This document shows, one piece after another, positions 8,435-16,061 of a stretch of DNA of 47,713 nucleotides (its first letter is position 1; every line of letters starts with the position of its first letter). Source of the DNA: an uncultured Algibacter sp. (lineage in GTDB: Bacteria; Bacteroidota; Bacteroidia; Flavobacteriales; Flavobacteriaceae); assembly GCA_947502405.1 (NCBI GenBank), contig CANMZT010000014.1, forward strand, positions 71,309-119,021, given 5' to 3'. Under the pieces are notes generated by a model. The model worked only from the letters and a program-made list of their open reading frames with translations, was not told the origin of the DNA and searched no databases. Position numbers and translations under genes: made by a program.

Positions 8435-8448
8435 TTAACATTTGTTAA
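8435..8448. promoter_or_regulatory. Palindrome TTAACA-TT-TGTTAA upstream of the DUF3078 gene
   Basis: Perfect 6-base arms with a 2-base spacer lie 8 bases upstream of the -7 box at 8457. This position overlaps where a -33 element would sit, so it could be an operator. The binding protein is unknown. Confidence 0.4.
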
Positions 8449-8456
8449 AATTAATA

Positions 8457-8464
8457 TATATTTG
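8457..8464 (+). promoter_or_regulatory. -7 box of the DUF3078 gene promoter
   Basis: TATATTTG matches TAnnTTTG and lies 23 bases before the ATG at 8488. It suggests the DUF3078 gene has its own promoter in addition to any read-through from the suf operon. Confidence 0.5.
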
Positions 8465-8487
8465 CACGCATTTTTAAATTTAAAGAA

Positions 8488-9396
8488 ATGAAAAAAACGT
8501 TATTATTACTTGCATTACTTTTCGGAATGGTTTCGATTAATGCGCAAACAAAGGAAGAATTAGAAACTCAAAAAGCTGAAAAACAAGCTGTTGCTGATGC
8601 TGCACAAGCTGAAGCAAATGCTTTGCAAGCCCAAATAGACGCTCTTCCAGGTTGGAGAAAAGGTGCTTTTGGTACTATTGGTGGTAGCTTATCTGGTTTT
8701 AAAAATTGGTACGCTCAAGAAGCCGCAAACAATAATTCGGGTAACATTGGTATTACAGTAAATGGTTTTGCTAACTTAATCCAAGAGAAATTTTTCTGGA
8801 GAAACAGTTTAACTGCTAACTTAAATTGGGTAAAACTAGATGACACATCAAATAATACTGATGACGATAAAGACTTTAACCCTACAACAGATGTTTTTAA
8901 CATATCATCGCTTTATGGTAGAAACATTGCCAAAAACTTAGCTGTTTCTGGTTTAGCGGAATACAGAACAACATTACTTAACAACTTTAATGATCCTGGT
9001 TATTTAGATGTTGGTATTGGTGCTACTTGGACGCCAATTGAAAATTTAATAGTTGTGGTACACCCATTAAACTACAATTTTGTTTTTGCTGATAACGATG
9101 CAGTATTTCAATCGTCTTTAGGGGCTAAAATTGTTGCAGATTATACAAGACAAATTGGTGCTGTAGCTTTTAAAACTAACTTATCTGCATTTCAAAGTTA
9201 TGAAACTTCAGAATTATCAAACTGGACGTGGACCAACTCTTTTAGCTATACGCTATGGAAAATGATTGGTGTTGGTTTTGATTTTGGTTTGAGAAGCAAC
9301 CAACAAGAGGCTGCTAATTTCCAAGGTGTGGCTTTAGAAGATGCTGATAATGATTTACAATCTTACTATACTTTTGGTTTAAGCTACAAATTCTAA
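8488..9396 (+). CDS. DUF3078 outer-membrane protein
   Basis: A 302-residue protein with a signal peptide (MKKTLLLLALLFGMVSINAQ, cleavage after residue 20). A charged Ala-rich helix, probably a short coiled coil (about 21-53), comes next. The rest is a beta-rich domain starting LPGWRKGAFGTIGGSLSGF, with alternating aromatic strands and a C-terminal Phe (TFGLSYKF), as in outer-membrane barrels. DUF3078 proteins are Bacteroidota-specific and frequently follow suf and DUF2480 genes. No biochemical function is known to me. A strong hairpin terminator follows 45 bases after the stop codon. Confidence 0.9.
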   Translation: MKKTLLLLALLFGMVSINAQTKEELETQKAEKQAVADAAQAEANALQAQIDALPGWRKGAFGTIGGSLSGFKNWYAQEAANNNSGNIGITVNGFANLIQEKFFWRNSLTANLNWVKLDDTSNNTDDDKDFNPTTDVFNISSLYGRNIAKNLAVSGLAEYRTTLLNNFNDPGYLDVGIGATWTPIENLIVVVHPLNYNFVFADNDAVFQSSLGAKIVADYTRQIGAVAFKTNLSAFQSYETSELSNWTWTNSFSYTLWKMIGVGFDFGLRSNQQEAANFQGVALEDADNDLQSYYTFGLSYKF

Positions 9397-9441
9397 CATC
9401 ACATACATTTGTAGATTTAAAATCTATAGTTGAATTTTATA

Positions 9442-9480
9442 AAAAAATGCGCTTCCCAGAAAAAGGGAAGCGCATTTTTT
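9442..9480. terminator. Bidirectional terminator between the DUF3078 gene and hflX
   Basis: The hairpin pairs AAAAAATGCGCTTCCC (9442-9457) with GGGAAGCGCATTTTTT (9465-9480) around a 7-base loop. The stem is perfect and has T-runs on both strands, so it can stop both convergent genes. Confidence 0.95.
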
Positions 9481-9550
9481 GCGTTAGTCCCGATTGCTAT
9501 CGGTAGAGGAATTGAGTAGTGAAAGCCCGACCCTTTGGGTAACGCCCAAG
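9481..9550 (-). repeat. Dispersed intergenic repeat, copy 1 (short form)
   Basis: It runs from GCGTTAGTCCC at 9481 to AACGCCCAAG at 9550. Read on the minus strand it is TTGGGCGTTACCC, then GTCGGGCTTT, then CGATAGCAATCGGGA, then CTAACGC. It starts on the base after the T-run of the terminator at 9442-9480 and ends 5 bases from the hflX stop codon, so it fills the intergenic space exactly. Confidence 0.8.
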
Positions 9551-9555
9551 TTACT

Positions 9556-10755
9556 CTATTCCATATCCTCGTAGTTATAATCTGGATATAGGAAATGATT
9601 ATAAGGAAAACGGGTGACGTGAATTTCGCGTACCTCATCGTAAACACGCTTTTTAAAATCTTCTAGATTACTTTTATTTATTGCAGATATGAATAAAGCG
9701 TTGTTACCAACCTTACTCATCCAAGTACTTTTCCACTCTTCTAGCGTGTAGTGCTTTTTTGTTCGTTCTATTTCTAAATCAGTTTCATCATGTGGTTCTG
9801 CTTCGTAAGCATCTATTTTATTAAAAACCATAATGGTTGGCTTATCGCTACTATTAATTTCGCCTAAAATTTTATTTACAGACGCTATATGCTCCTCAAA
9901 ATTAGGATGTGATATATCTACAACATGTAGCAATAAATCTGCTTCTCTAACCTCATCTAGTGTACTTTTAAAACTATCAACCAATTGGGTAGGCAACTTG
10001 CGGATAAACCCTACTGTGTCACTTAATAAAAATGGTAAATTTTGTATAACTACCTTTCTTACGGTAGTATCGAGTGTTGCAAACAGCTTGTTTTCTGCAA
10101 ATACTTCGCTTTTACTAATCACATTCATAAGCGTAGATTTACCAACATTGGTGTAACCTACTAATGCAACACGAACCATTTTACCACGGTTACCACGTTG
10201 CACAGCCATTTGCTTATCTATCGTTTTTATACGTTTTTTTAATAAGGCTATTTTATCACGAACAATACGTCTATCTGTTTCTATTTCGGTTTCACCCGGA
10301 CCACGCATACCAATACCCCCTTTTTGACGTTCAAGGTGTGTCCACATTCCTCTTAACCGTGGCAATAAATATTCGCATTGCGCTAGTTCTACTTGCGTTC
10401 TTGCATAACTTGTTTGCGCGCGTTGCGCAAAAATATCTAGGATTAAGTTGGTTCTATCTAAAACTTTTACGTTGAGTATTTTACTAATATTTCGTTCTTG
10501 TGCTGCAGAAAGTTCGTCGTCAAAAATGGCCGTATCAATGTCATTTTCCTTTATAAACTCACTTACATCTTCCATTTTTCCAGAACCTATGAAGGTTTTG
10601 GCATTAGGCATATCCATTTTTTGCGTAAAACGCTTTACGGCATAACCACCGGCTGTAAAGGTTAAAAACTCCAACTCGTCTAAATACTCTTTGAGTTTAG
10701 CTTCGTCTTGATCTTTAGTTACAATACCTATTAAAACAGCTTTTTCTAATCCCAT
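9556..10755 (-). CDS. hflX: Ribosome-associated GTPase HflX
   Basis: A 399-residue GTPase. The N-terminal HflX domain (about residues 1-190) contains the glycine-rich GGIGMRGPGETEIETDRR near 146-163. The GTPase domain has G1 at 200-207 (GYTNVGKS), G3 DTVGF at 246-250 and G4 NKID at 312-315. Family members bind the 50S subunit and rescue or split stalled ribosomes, particularly in stress. The C-terminal tail is acidic and aromatic (NYNYEDME), as in many Bacteroidota copies. It is transcribed divergently from the EEP gene at 10847. Confidence 0.97.
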   Translation of the reverse strand: MGLEKAVLIGIVTKDQDEAKLKEYLDELEFLTFTAGGYAVKRFTQKMDMPNAKTFIGSGKMEDVSEFIKENDIDTAIFDDELSAAQERNISKILNVKVLDRTNLILDIFAQRAQTSYARTQVELAQCEYLLPRLRGMWTHLERQKGGIGMRGPGETEIETDRRIVRDKIALLKKRIKTIDKQMAVQRGNRGKMVRVALVGYTNVGKSTLMNVISKSEVFAENKLFATLDTTVRKVVIQNLPFLLSDTVGFIRKLPTQLVDSFKSTLDEVREADLLLHVVDISHPNFEEHIASVNKILGEINSSDKPTIMVFNKIDAYEAEPHDETDLEIERTKKHYTLEEWKSTWMSKVGNNALFISAINKSNLEDFKKRVYDEVREIHVTRFPYNHFLYPDYNYEDME

Positions 10756-10788
10756 ACACGCCTAATAATTATAATAATATTATATCGA

Positions 10789-10796
10789 CAAAGTTA
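10789..10796 (-). promoter_or_regulatory. -7 box of the hflX promoter
   Basis: The plus-strand CAAAGTTA is TAACTTTG on the minus strand, matching TAnnTTTG, 33 bases before the hflX start codon. No clear -33 TTG is seen. Confidence 0.5.
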
Positions 10797-10834
10797 CATA
10801 ATTACAGGGATTTTAAAGTTTATAATTTTAAGCC

Positions 10835-10842
10835 TATTTTTG
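10835..10842 (+). promoter_or_regulatory. -7 box immediately before the EEP gene start
   Basis: TATTTTTG matches TAnnTTTG and ends only 4 bases before the ATG at 10847. If it is used, transcription would begin at or next to the start codon, giving a leaderless mRNA. Otherwise translation starts at the Met codon 10886. Confidence 0.45.
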
Positions 10843-10846
10843 ACCC

Positions 10847-11815
10847 ATGACAGACGATTTTGACGATATCCCAGTACGCCACAATATGCAAACTGTGGCG
10901 TTTTATAATATTGAGAATTTATTTGATTTAAGAGATAGTAAATTCACCAACGACAATGACTTTTTACCAGAGTCCGTAAAGCGATGGACACCCAAACGTT
11001 ATAAGAATAAATTGCGAAAAATAGGCTTTGCTATTTCTAACATTGGAAGAGAAGAAACTGGAAAACACCCTGCTATTATTGGTTTAGCCGAAGTAGAAAA
11101 TGCTAAAGTTTTGGAAGACCTTCTTGATTCTAAACATTTAGATGATTTAGATTACGATTATGTGCATTTTGACTCTTTGGATGAGCGTGGTATTGATGTA
11201 GCAATGATTTACGATACAAATGTTTTTAAGCCTATGCATACAGAAACATTCTCTGTAAGTTTAACTGATGACGATGGTGCTCCTGATTATACACGTGATA
11301 TTTTGTTAGTTGGAGGGCACTTAGATGGTGAGTATGTCCATTTTATTGTTAACCATTGGTCCTCTAGACGTGAAGGACAAAAAGAAACAGAATTTAAACG
11401 ATTAGCAGCTTCAGATAAGATAAGTGACATTATTTCATCAATCACTCAAAAAGACGAAACCGCTAAAATTATGGTTTTGGGTGATTTTAATGATACTCCA
11501 CAAAATGAAAGTATTAAACGTTTGGTTAACGACCATAGTTTATTTAATCCCTTTGAAACCTTGCGTTCTTTTACGAGAGGTACAGTAAAACACAGGCGTC
11601 AATGGTATATTTTTGATCAAATATTAGTTTCTACTATTTTTTTTAAAAGTTCTAACAACGAATTCGAATTTTTTAAAGCTGATATTTTTGATCATGACTT
11701 TTTAAAGCAGTTTAATGGGCCCTTTAAAGGTGCTCCATTTAGAACTTATGTGGGGAAAAAATATAAAGGTGGTTATAGTGACCATTTTCCTGTTTATACT
11801 ATTTTAAAGAAGTAA
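10847..11815 (+). CDS. Endonuclease/exonuclease/phosphatase (EEP) family protein, cytosolic form
   Basis: A 322-residue protein without a signal peptide. EEP (DNase I-like) motifs appear in order: VAFYNIENLFD at residues 17-27, GLAEVEN with the metal-binding Glu, RGIDVAMIYD, VNHWSSRREGQKET, GDFNDTPQN, WYIFDQIL and the C-terminal GYSDHFPVY with the catalytic Asp-His. Such enzymes cleave phosphodiester bonds in nucleic acids or small phospho-compounds using Mg2+. It is clearly paralogous to the secreted EEP protein at 18980. A 13-residue acidic N-terminus precedes the domain. An alternative start at 10886 would remove it. Substrate is unknown. Its stop codon directly abuts that of the convergent membrane-protein gene. 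Confidence 0.9.
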   Translation: MTDDFDDIPVRHNMQTVAFYNIENLFDLRDSKFTNDNDFLPESVKRWTPKRYKNKLRKIGFAISNIGREETGKHPAIIGLAEVENAKVLEDLLDSKHLDDLDYDYVHFDSLDERGIDVAMIYDTNVFKPMHTETFSVSLTDDDGAPDYTRDILLVGGHLDGEYVHFIVNHWSSRREGQKETEFKRLAASDKISDIISSITQKDETAKIMVLGDFNDTPQNESIKRLVNDHSLFNPFETLRSFTRGTVKHRRQWYIFDQILVSTIFFKSSNNEFEFFKADIFDHDFLKQFNGPFKGAPFRTYVGKKYKGGYSDHFPVYTILKK

Positions 11816-12193
11816 TTAGGTGGCTTGAAAAAGAACATAGGTTAATCCTAAAACAATAATAGGAAGTAACCAAAGTATCCAAATATTATAAGTCTGTTTT
11901 CTTTTTTTTAGCATTTTGGCGTTAAGCAAATTTCTTTTCTTTCCGCTGTATTGCATCCAATTTTTAAAAAATACAGCTACTACTAGCAAAACAAATAGAG
12001 TCCATGCTTTAGATGATGACATGGTATCAACATGCATCTGCCTAAAAAAACCAGCAAAAAAAACACCTAAAAGCAGTAGTAAACTGCATTGTAAGAACGA
12101 CACATAAAACATAGCAATCTTAATAGCCTTTTTGCTTTTTTTCGTTTTGTAATATTGAAATATGTTAAAGAAAAAGGTGTCGAATATAGACAT
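11816..12193 (-). CDS. Small three-helix membrane protein
   Basis: A 125-residue protein with hydrophobic segments at about residues 25-50, 62-78 and 102-122, separated by strongly basic loops (YKTKKSKKAIK, SGKKRNLL, KMLKKRKQ), so cytoplasmic loops are well defined. I recognise no family. It has its own promoter, is convergent with the EEP gene (stop codons directly adjacent) and lies 79 bases downstream of the glycosidase gene on the same strand. Confidence 0.7.
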   Translation of the reverse strand: MSIFDTFFFNIFQYYKTKKSKKAIKIAMFYVSFLQCSLLLLLGVFFAGFFRQMHVDTMSSSKAWTLFVLLVVAVFFKNWMQYSGKKRNLLNAKMLKKRKQTYNIWILWLLPIIVLGLTYVLFQAT

Positions 12194-12209
12194 ATAGTTG
12201 TTGTTATTA

Positions 12210-12237
12210 CAAAGGTATGATTATTCCTGTTAACCAA
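12210..12237 (-). promoter_or_regulatory. Promoter of the small membrane protein
   Basis: On the minus strand TTG (12235-12237) and TACCTTTG (12210-12217) are separated by 17 bases, a good match to the Bacteroidota TTG / TAnnTTTG promoter. The start codon is 17 bases downstream. Confidence 0.65.
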
Positions 12238-12272
12238 TCTTTCCAAAATCGATAAATACCAAAACTAATTAT

Positions 12273-14081
12273 CTATTCAAAAACTATATCATCAATATAA
12301 ATATGATGACCAGCGCCATAACTTTGTGAAAACAGCGTAAACCCAGAACGAATGCAGCTTAAATCTTGTTTTTTAAGTTTGATGGTATATTTCTTCCACT
12401 TAGTTCCTAGCTTTATTTCAAGAGATGCTTTAGCTGTATCTGGATAAGCTTTGTCTTTTCCTATTAAACCAAAACCAATGGTAGCTTTAAGCGAACTTTC
12501 ACTGCTCTTTGCCCAAAAACTAAACTTGGTGGCTCCAGAAATATCATACCCTCCAAGAATATCACCCCAATCATTGGCTGGATTTACCATTCCCAATCCG
12601 TACCAATTGTAGTGATGATTATAGCTTATTTTTAAAGCTGCACTTCCAGAATACACCTCAGTAGTATTTCTGGTATCTACTAATATCTTTTCGTGATTAC
12701 CCATATAAGCAGAAGGTGCATAAGGCATATCTTCACCATCTTTATACACATAAAATGGCAATTTTACTTTAGGCACAAGATACTTTCTGTTTTTAGCATC
12801 TTCATCAGTTACTTTAATAGCTGTTGATGCAATACCAACATTATTATAACTATCCTTGACGTTTACATAAACTTTAATGGCACCATGTTCTTTGGGCAGT
12901 TGTATTTCAAAACCACTTTCTAGAGTTCCTCTATGTACTAGAGTATTAATTTGATTACGTCTATTTCTACTGCCTTCTCTGTGGTTGTAATGAAAACTTA
13001 TATTAAGTGTTTCATTTTCTACATCTATGACTTTTAAGGTTACGGGAACCCAAGAGCCACTTTTGTGTTCGCCATCAGGCAATTCCAATTGTTCTACTTT
13101 AGGTACGTTATTACTTGGCTTTTCTCCAGTATAAGCTTCTCTAATTGCCCAATATTGCGGTCGGTATGCACCTGTATGATGTGTATGTAACCAAGGCGAA
13201 CCAAAATGGTTACCATCACCATAATGAAATACAAATACGCCTAAATTTGTTGGCTTGCTAGCAATCCAATCTGGGTAACCTTTGGCTATGGCATCATATT
13301 TCTGTTGATCTGTTGGTTCTTGTTTTACGCCATGTTTTTCTGTTTTGATATCCCATTCTCCTGTTACGCCAAACTCTGTAATTATATATGGTTTATCAAT
13401 ATTTCGTTTTTCTAATTCTGAAGCTAAAAATCCTGCGCCTGCACCGTAACTATTTAATCCATAAATATCAATAGAGGGCACGTATTTTTGCCACCATTCC
13501 AATCCGAAAGTCCAAGCCTCTACCGATGTTATTGGATGGTTAGGATCAATAGATTTTATTTCACTGCAAATACGTTCCAGGAGTTTTGAATAGGCTTCCT
13601 TTTCTTCATCGGTAGCCATATTTAAATAGACCTCGTTACCAATTCCCCAAGTTAAAACTGCAGAATGGTCTTTATACTTTTGCACAACATTTATAGCATT
13701 ATTGTACATGTCTTCCATTCCTTTTTTGTCTTTAAGGTAATTAAAACTATCATCGTCTTCCATTCCAGGTCTACCATGGCGCATCCAAATACCAACCATA
13801 ACTTTAATATTGTGTTTCTGGGCAGCTTCTAAAAGCTGAGGCATGTTATCTCCTGTTGCCCAAGTTCTAATTGCATTGACACCTAGGAAATTTAAGTCTT
13901 TGAAGTAGCTATCGTAGTTTTCAATGTCTTTATCGTAACCAAATGTTACTCCTTTGATATCGAAAGGTTTGCCATCAACTAAAAGTTGCCAACTTTTGCC
14001 TTGTTTTTGAATGGTTGTTTGGGCTTGGGAATATTGAAATATACACCCTAGAACGAGTAATAAAGATAAAATTCTCTTCAT
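12273..14081 (-). CDS. Secreted clan GH-A glycoside hydrolase (GH2-like TIM barrel) with C-terminal binding module
   Basis: A 602-residue protein with a signal peptide (MKRILSLLLVLGCIFQYSQAQ). The TIM barrel (about 30-320) has the clan GH-A pair: acid/base Glu150 in TWGIGNEVYL and nucleophile Glu236 in YIITEFGVTGEWD, with the DIKGVTFG opening typical of GH2/GH5-like beta-retaining enzymes. An Ig-like region follows (about 335-425). The last ~150 residues form a jelly-roll resembling carbohydrate-binding modules (ALKISYNHHYNWYG, FSFWAKSS, KWKKYTIKL, HHIYIDDIVFE). It probably acts on a beta-linked polysaccharide in the periplasm or outside the cell. The substrate and exact GH family cannot be told by eye. 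No SusC/D pair, sulfatase or regulator sits directly beside it. Confidence 0.88.
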   Translation of the reverse strand: MKRILSLLLVLGCIFQYSQAQTTIQKQGKSWQLLVDGKPFDIKGVTFGYDKDIENYDSYFKDLNFLGVNAIRTWATGDNMPQLLEAAQKHNIKVMVGIWMRHGRPGMEDDDSFNYLKDKKGMEDMYNNAINVVQKYKDHSAVLTWGIGNEVYLNMATDEEKEAYSKLLERICSEIKSIDPNHPITSVEAWTFGLEWWQKYVPSIDIYGLNSYGAGAGFLASELEKRNIDKPYIITEFGVTGEWDIKTEKHGVKQEPTDQQKYDAIAKGYPDWIASKPTNLGVFVFHYGDGNHFGSPWLHTHHTGAYRPQYWAIREAYTGEKPSNNVPKVEQLELPDGEHKSGSWVPVTLKVIDVENETLNISFHYNHREGSRNRRNQINTLVHRGTLESGFEIQLPKEHGAIKVYVNVKDSYNNVGIASTAIKVTDEDAKNRKYLVPKVKLPFYVYKDGEDMPYAPSAYMGNHEKILVDTRNTTEVYSGSAALKISYNHHYNWYGLGMVNPANDWGDILGGYDISGATKFSFWAKSSESSLKATIGFGLIGKDKAYPDTAKASLEIKLGTKWKKYTIKLKKQDLSCIRSGFTLFSQSYGAGHHIYIDDIVFE

Positions 14082-14385
14082 ATGATTTTCTTGTTAAGAT
14101 AAGATATTTTAAAATGGTTTTATAACAAGGTATATTTAGACTTCTCTAGTAATTTTGTCTGGAATTTTATTGATTAACAAAAACGTTTTGTGAACACATT
14201 ACTTAGGCGGATGAGACCCGCGTTAGGGATTGCAGCGGCATCCTTTTGTTTTTTATATAAAGTAGACTGACGTTTATTGAAAGCTATTGATAGTCTTGTG
14301 GATTCCTACCTTGGCAGAAACAACAAAAACAAAAGATATAGCGTAAAGCCCGACCCGATAGGGGAACGCCCAAATTTAAATTATT
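14082..14385. other. 304-base intergenic region
   Basis: It holds the 5' leader of the glycosidase gene (about 14082-14200, without a clear TAnnTTTG box) and the large dispersed repeat copy 2. No gene is visible. Confidence 0.7.
14206..14374 (-). repeat. Dispersed intergenic repeat, copy 2 (long form)
   Basis: The ends match the other copies: GGCGGAT then GCGTTAGGGATTGCAGCGG at 14206-14238, and AAAGCCCGACCCGATAGG plus GGAACGCCCAAA at 14345-14374. The central ~110 bases differ from the others and contain TAAAAAACAAAAGGATG-like arms and ATTCCTACCTTGGCAG. The TTTGGGCGTT end lies 11 bases from the stop codon of the DUF5689 gene. Confidence 0.8.
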
Positions 14386-15813
14386 TTAAGGCATGTAATC
14401 CACACTAATTTCATCCAACTCATAAACACCATCAAACGTAGATTGCCCACTTCCTGTATATTTAAATGCGATATGAATTGTTCCTGATAAGCACGATAAA
14501 TCTACATTTCCAGAAGAAAACCATTCAGCAAAAGAATCAGAATCTTTTACTACATAAGCGTCCGTTAAAAAACGCCATGTAGCAGCTGTTACACCAGCTT
14601 CGGTACCATCCCAATCATCTGCATAAAACACTTCCATATAACTACTATCTGCTAAACTATTTGAAGTTTTAAACCGCAAAGTCTCACCGTCTTGAGCATC
14701 CAAATCTATAGCTGGAGTAATTAACCAACCTATATTGCTTGCATCGCCAGAACTAGCAGATTGAAACCTACAGGAACGTCCTAAAGATGCATTTGATGAT
14801 GTTGAAGAATAACCCTCCCAAGCTTCTGTACCAGCTTCAATATAATTTGTCCATCCATCAATTTCTACAGGTCTATTGTTTCTTTGTGACTCAAAATCTT
14901 CATAGAGTAAATTCTGAAATCCTATTGTTGACCCTACACCACAGGAAAACTCTAATGGGTCGCAACGCTGATTATTATCAAAATTCACATCCACAGAACT
15001 ATTTATAACCAAAACATTAAAATTATCTCTAAAATCGCGACTAAACACACCTGTAACTTGCCCTTTTCCTTGTGGTACAATCAAAGATTTAAAATCCGAA
15101 AACGTACTGGTTTGCATGATAATTTGAATACCTGAATCGCAACTTTCCAATAAGCGTAAACCATCAAATTCATCAAACGATTCGCTGGCAAAGGACGCTC
15201 CCAATTCAAACCTATTGAGTTGCATATTATTTAACTGTATTAAAGTGTTTTCATCAGCCTCAGTTAAATCTGCTAAACCAGAAACTTTGGGTTTAATGTC
15301 AACAATCTCGTTGGTTCTTAGTACAATTTCTTTGTACTCTGCAGGTTGAATTTGTTCTACATTAACTGCTTCGCCCTTCCCAATGGTTACTACTCCGCTT
15401 GTTTCGCCAATAGTCAAACCTTGCAATTTCACGTATACTTTCTGTCCAAATTGGTAGGTATCGGACAAACTACTTTGATTAATATCAATTTTAAAACCTA
15501 ATCTTGGGTCGTTATCTGGATTGCTGTCGTCTATTTTATTCTGAATAATCAACTCTTCAAAAAAGTTTCCAGCTTTATCAGAGGATACCACATAACCTTC
15601 AATATAAATATCGTCTTCAATTTTCACAGTTGTATTTCCCCCATTTACAGCTTGTTCATACAGGGATTTAACGGCTTTAAAAGTGGTTAGTTTTTCAGTA
15701 GGAATCATTGGGTCTTCACTAGAAATATTTGGTATACCAAAATCATCATCATTCACACAAGAAACTGCAAACAACAAAAGTGTTCCAATTAAAATGTTAT
15801 CAAATTTTTTCAT
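14386..15813 (-). CDS. DUF5689 and choice-of-anchor J lipoprotein
   Basis: About 475 residues, starting at one of two adjacent ATG codons (15816 or 15813). A TTG further up is unlikely. The signal peptide ends in the lipobox FAVSC, followed by NDDDFG, an Asp-rich stretch like the lipoprotein export signals of Bacteroidota, so surface exposure is plausible. Residues ~40-270 are a DUF5689 domain (TFKAVKSLYEQ, EGYVVSSDKAGNFFEELIIQN, KVYVKLQGLTIG), which looks like OB-fold repeats. The C-terminal ~170 residues are a choice-of-anchor J jelly-roll (FEDFES, NIGWLITPAIDL, IHIAFKYTGSG, DEISVDY). It lies downstream of TonB receptor 1 and probably works as its surface partner, in the position a SusD protein would take. 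The ligand is unknown. OB folds suggest nucleic acid, by inference. Confidence 0.88.
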   Translation of the reverse strand: MKKFDNILIGTLLLFAVSCVNDDDFGIPNISSEDPMIPTEKLTTFKAVKSLYEQAVNGGNTTVKIEDDIYIEGYVVSSDKAGNFFEELIIQNKIDDSNPDNDPRLGFKIDINQSSLSDTYQFGQKVYVKLQGLTIGETSGVVTIGKGEAVNVEQIQPAEYKEIVLRTNEIVDIKPKVSGLADLTEADENTLIQLNNMQLNRFELGASFASESFDEFDGLRLLESCDSGIQIIMQTSTFSDFKSLIVPQGKGQVTGVFSRDFRDNFNVLVINSSVDVNFDNNQRCDPLEFSCGVGSTIGFQNLLYEDFESQRNNRPVEIDGWTNYIEAGTEAWEGYSSTSSNASLGRSCRFQSASSGDASNIGWLITPAIDLDAQDGETLRFKTSNSLADSSYMEVFYADDWDGTEAGVTAATWRFLTDAYVVKDSDSFAEWFSSGNVDLSCLSGTIHIAFKYTGSGQSTFDGVYELDEISVDYMP

Positions 15814-15862
15814 CATATATATTTTAAGTCCCAAAAACTAGTCATGGGTAACAATTTTATAT

Positions 15863-15974
15863 TTTGGGCGTTCCCCTATCGGGGTCGGGCTTTACACTAC
15901 AAGTCCTCGCTATCCCGATAGTTATCGGGATAGCTGCGGGCTTTCCATTGCAATCCCTAACGCATCTATCCGCC
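15863..15974 (+). repeat. Dispersed intergenic repeat, copy 3
   Basis: It runs from TTTTGGGCGTTCCCC through GGTCGGGCTTTACACTAC, AAGTCCTCGC, the palindrome GCTATCCCGATA-gt-TATCGGGATAGC (15909-15934), TGCGGGCTTTCCATTG and CAATCCCTAACGC to ATCCGCC. It separates TonB receptor 1 from the DUF5689 gene and can form strong hairpins in the transcript. Confidence 0.88.
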
Positions 15975-16061
15975 ATCGTCGTTTCAATCAATTAGTAAAA
16001 ACTTATCCGTATACTTCCGTTTATAGTTCCTACTCTACAGAGAGGTTAAGTGGGGCTTCCA

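Noticed and set aside
9833-10475. Long open frames antisense to hflX
   Set aside because: They mirror hflX codon structure, have no recognisable domain, and hflX itself is unambiguous.
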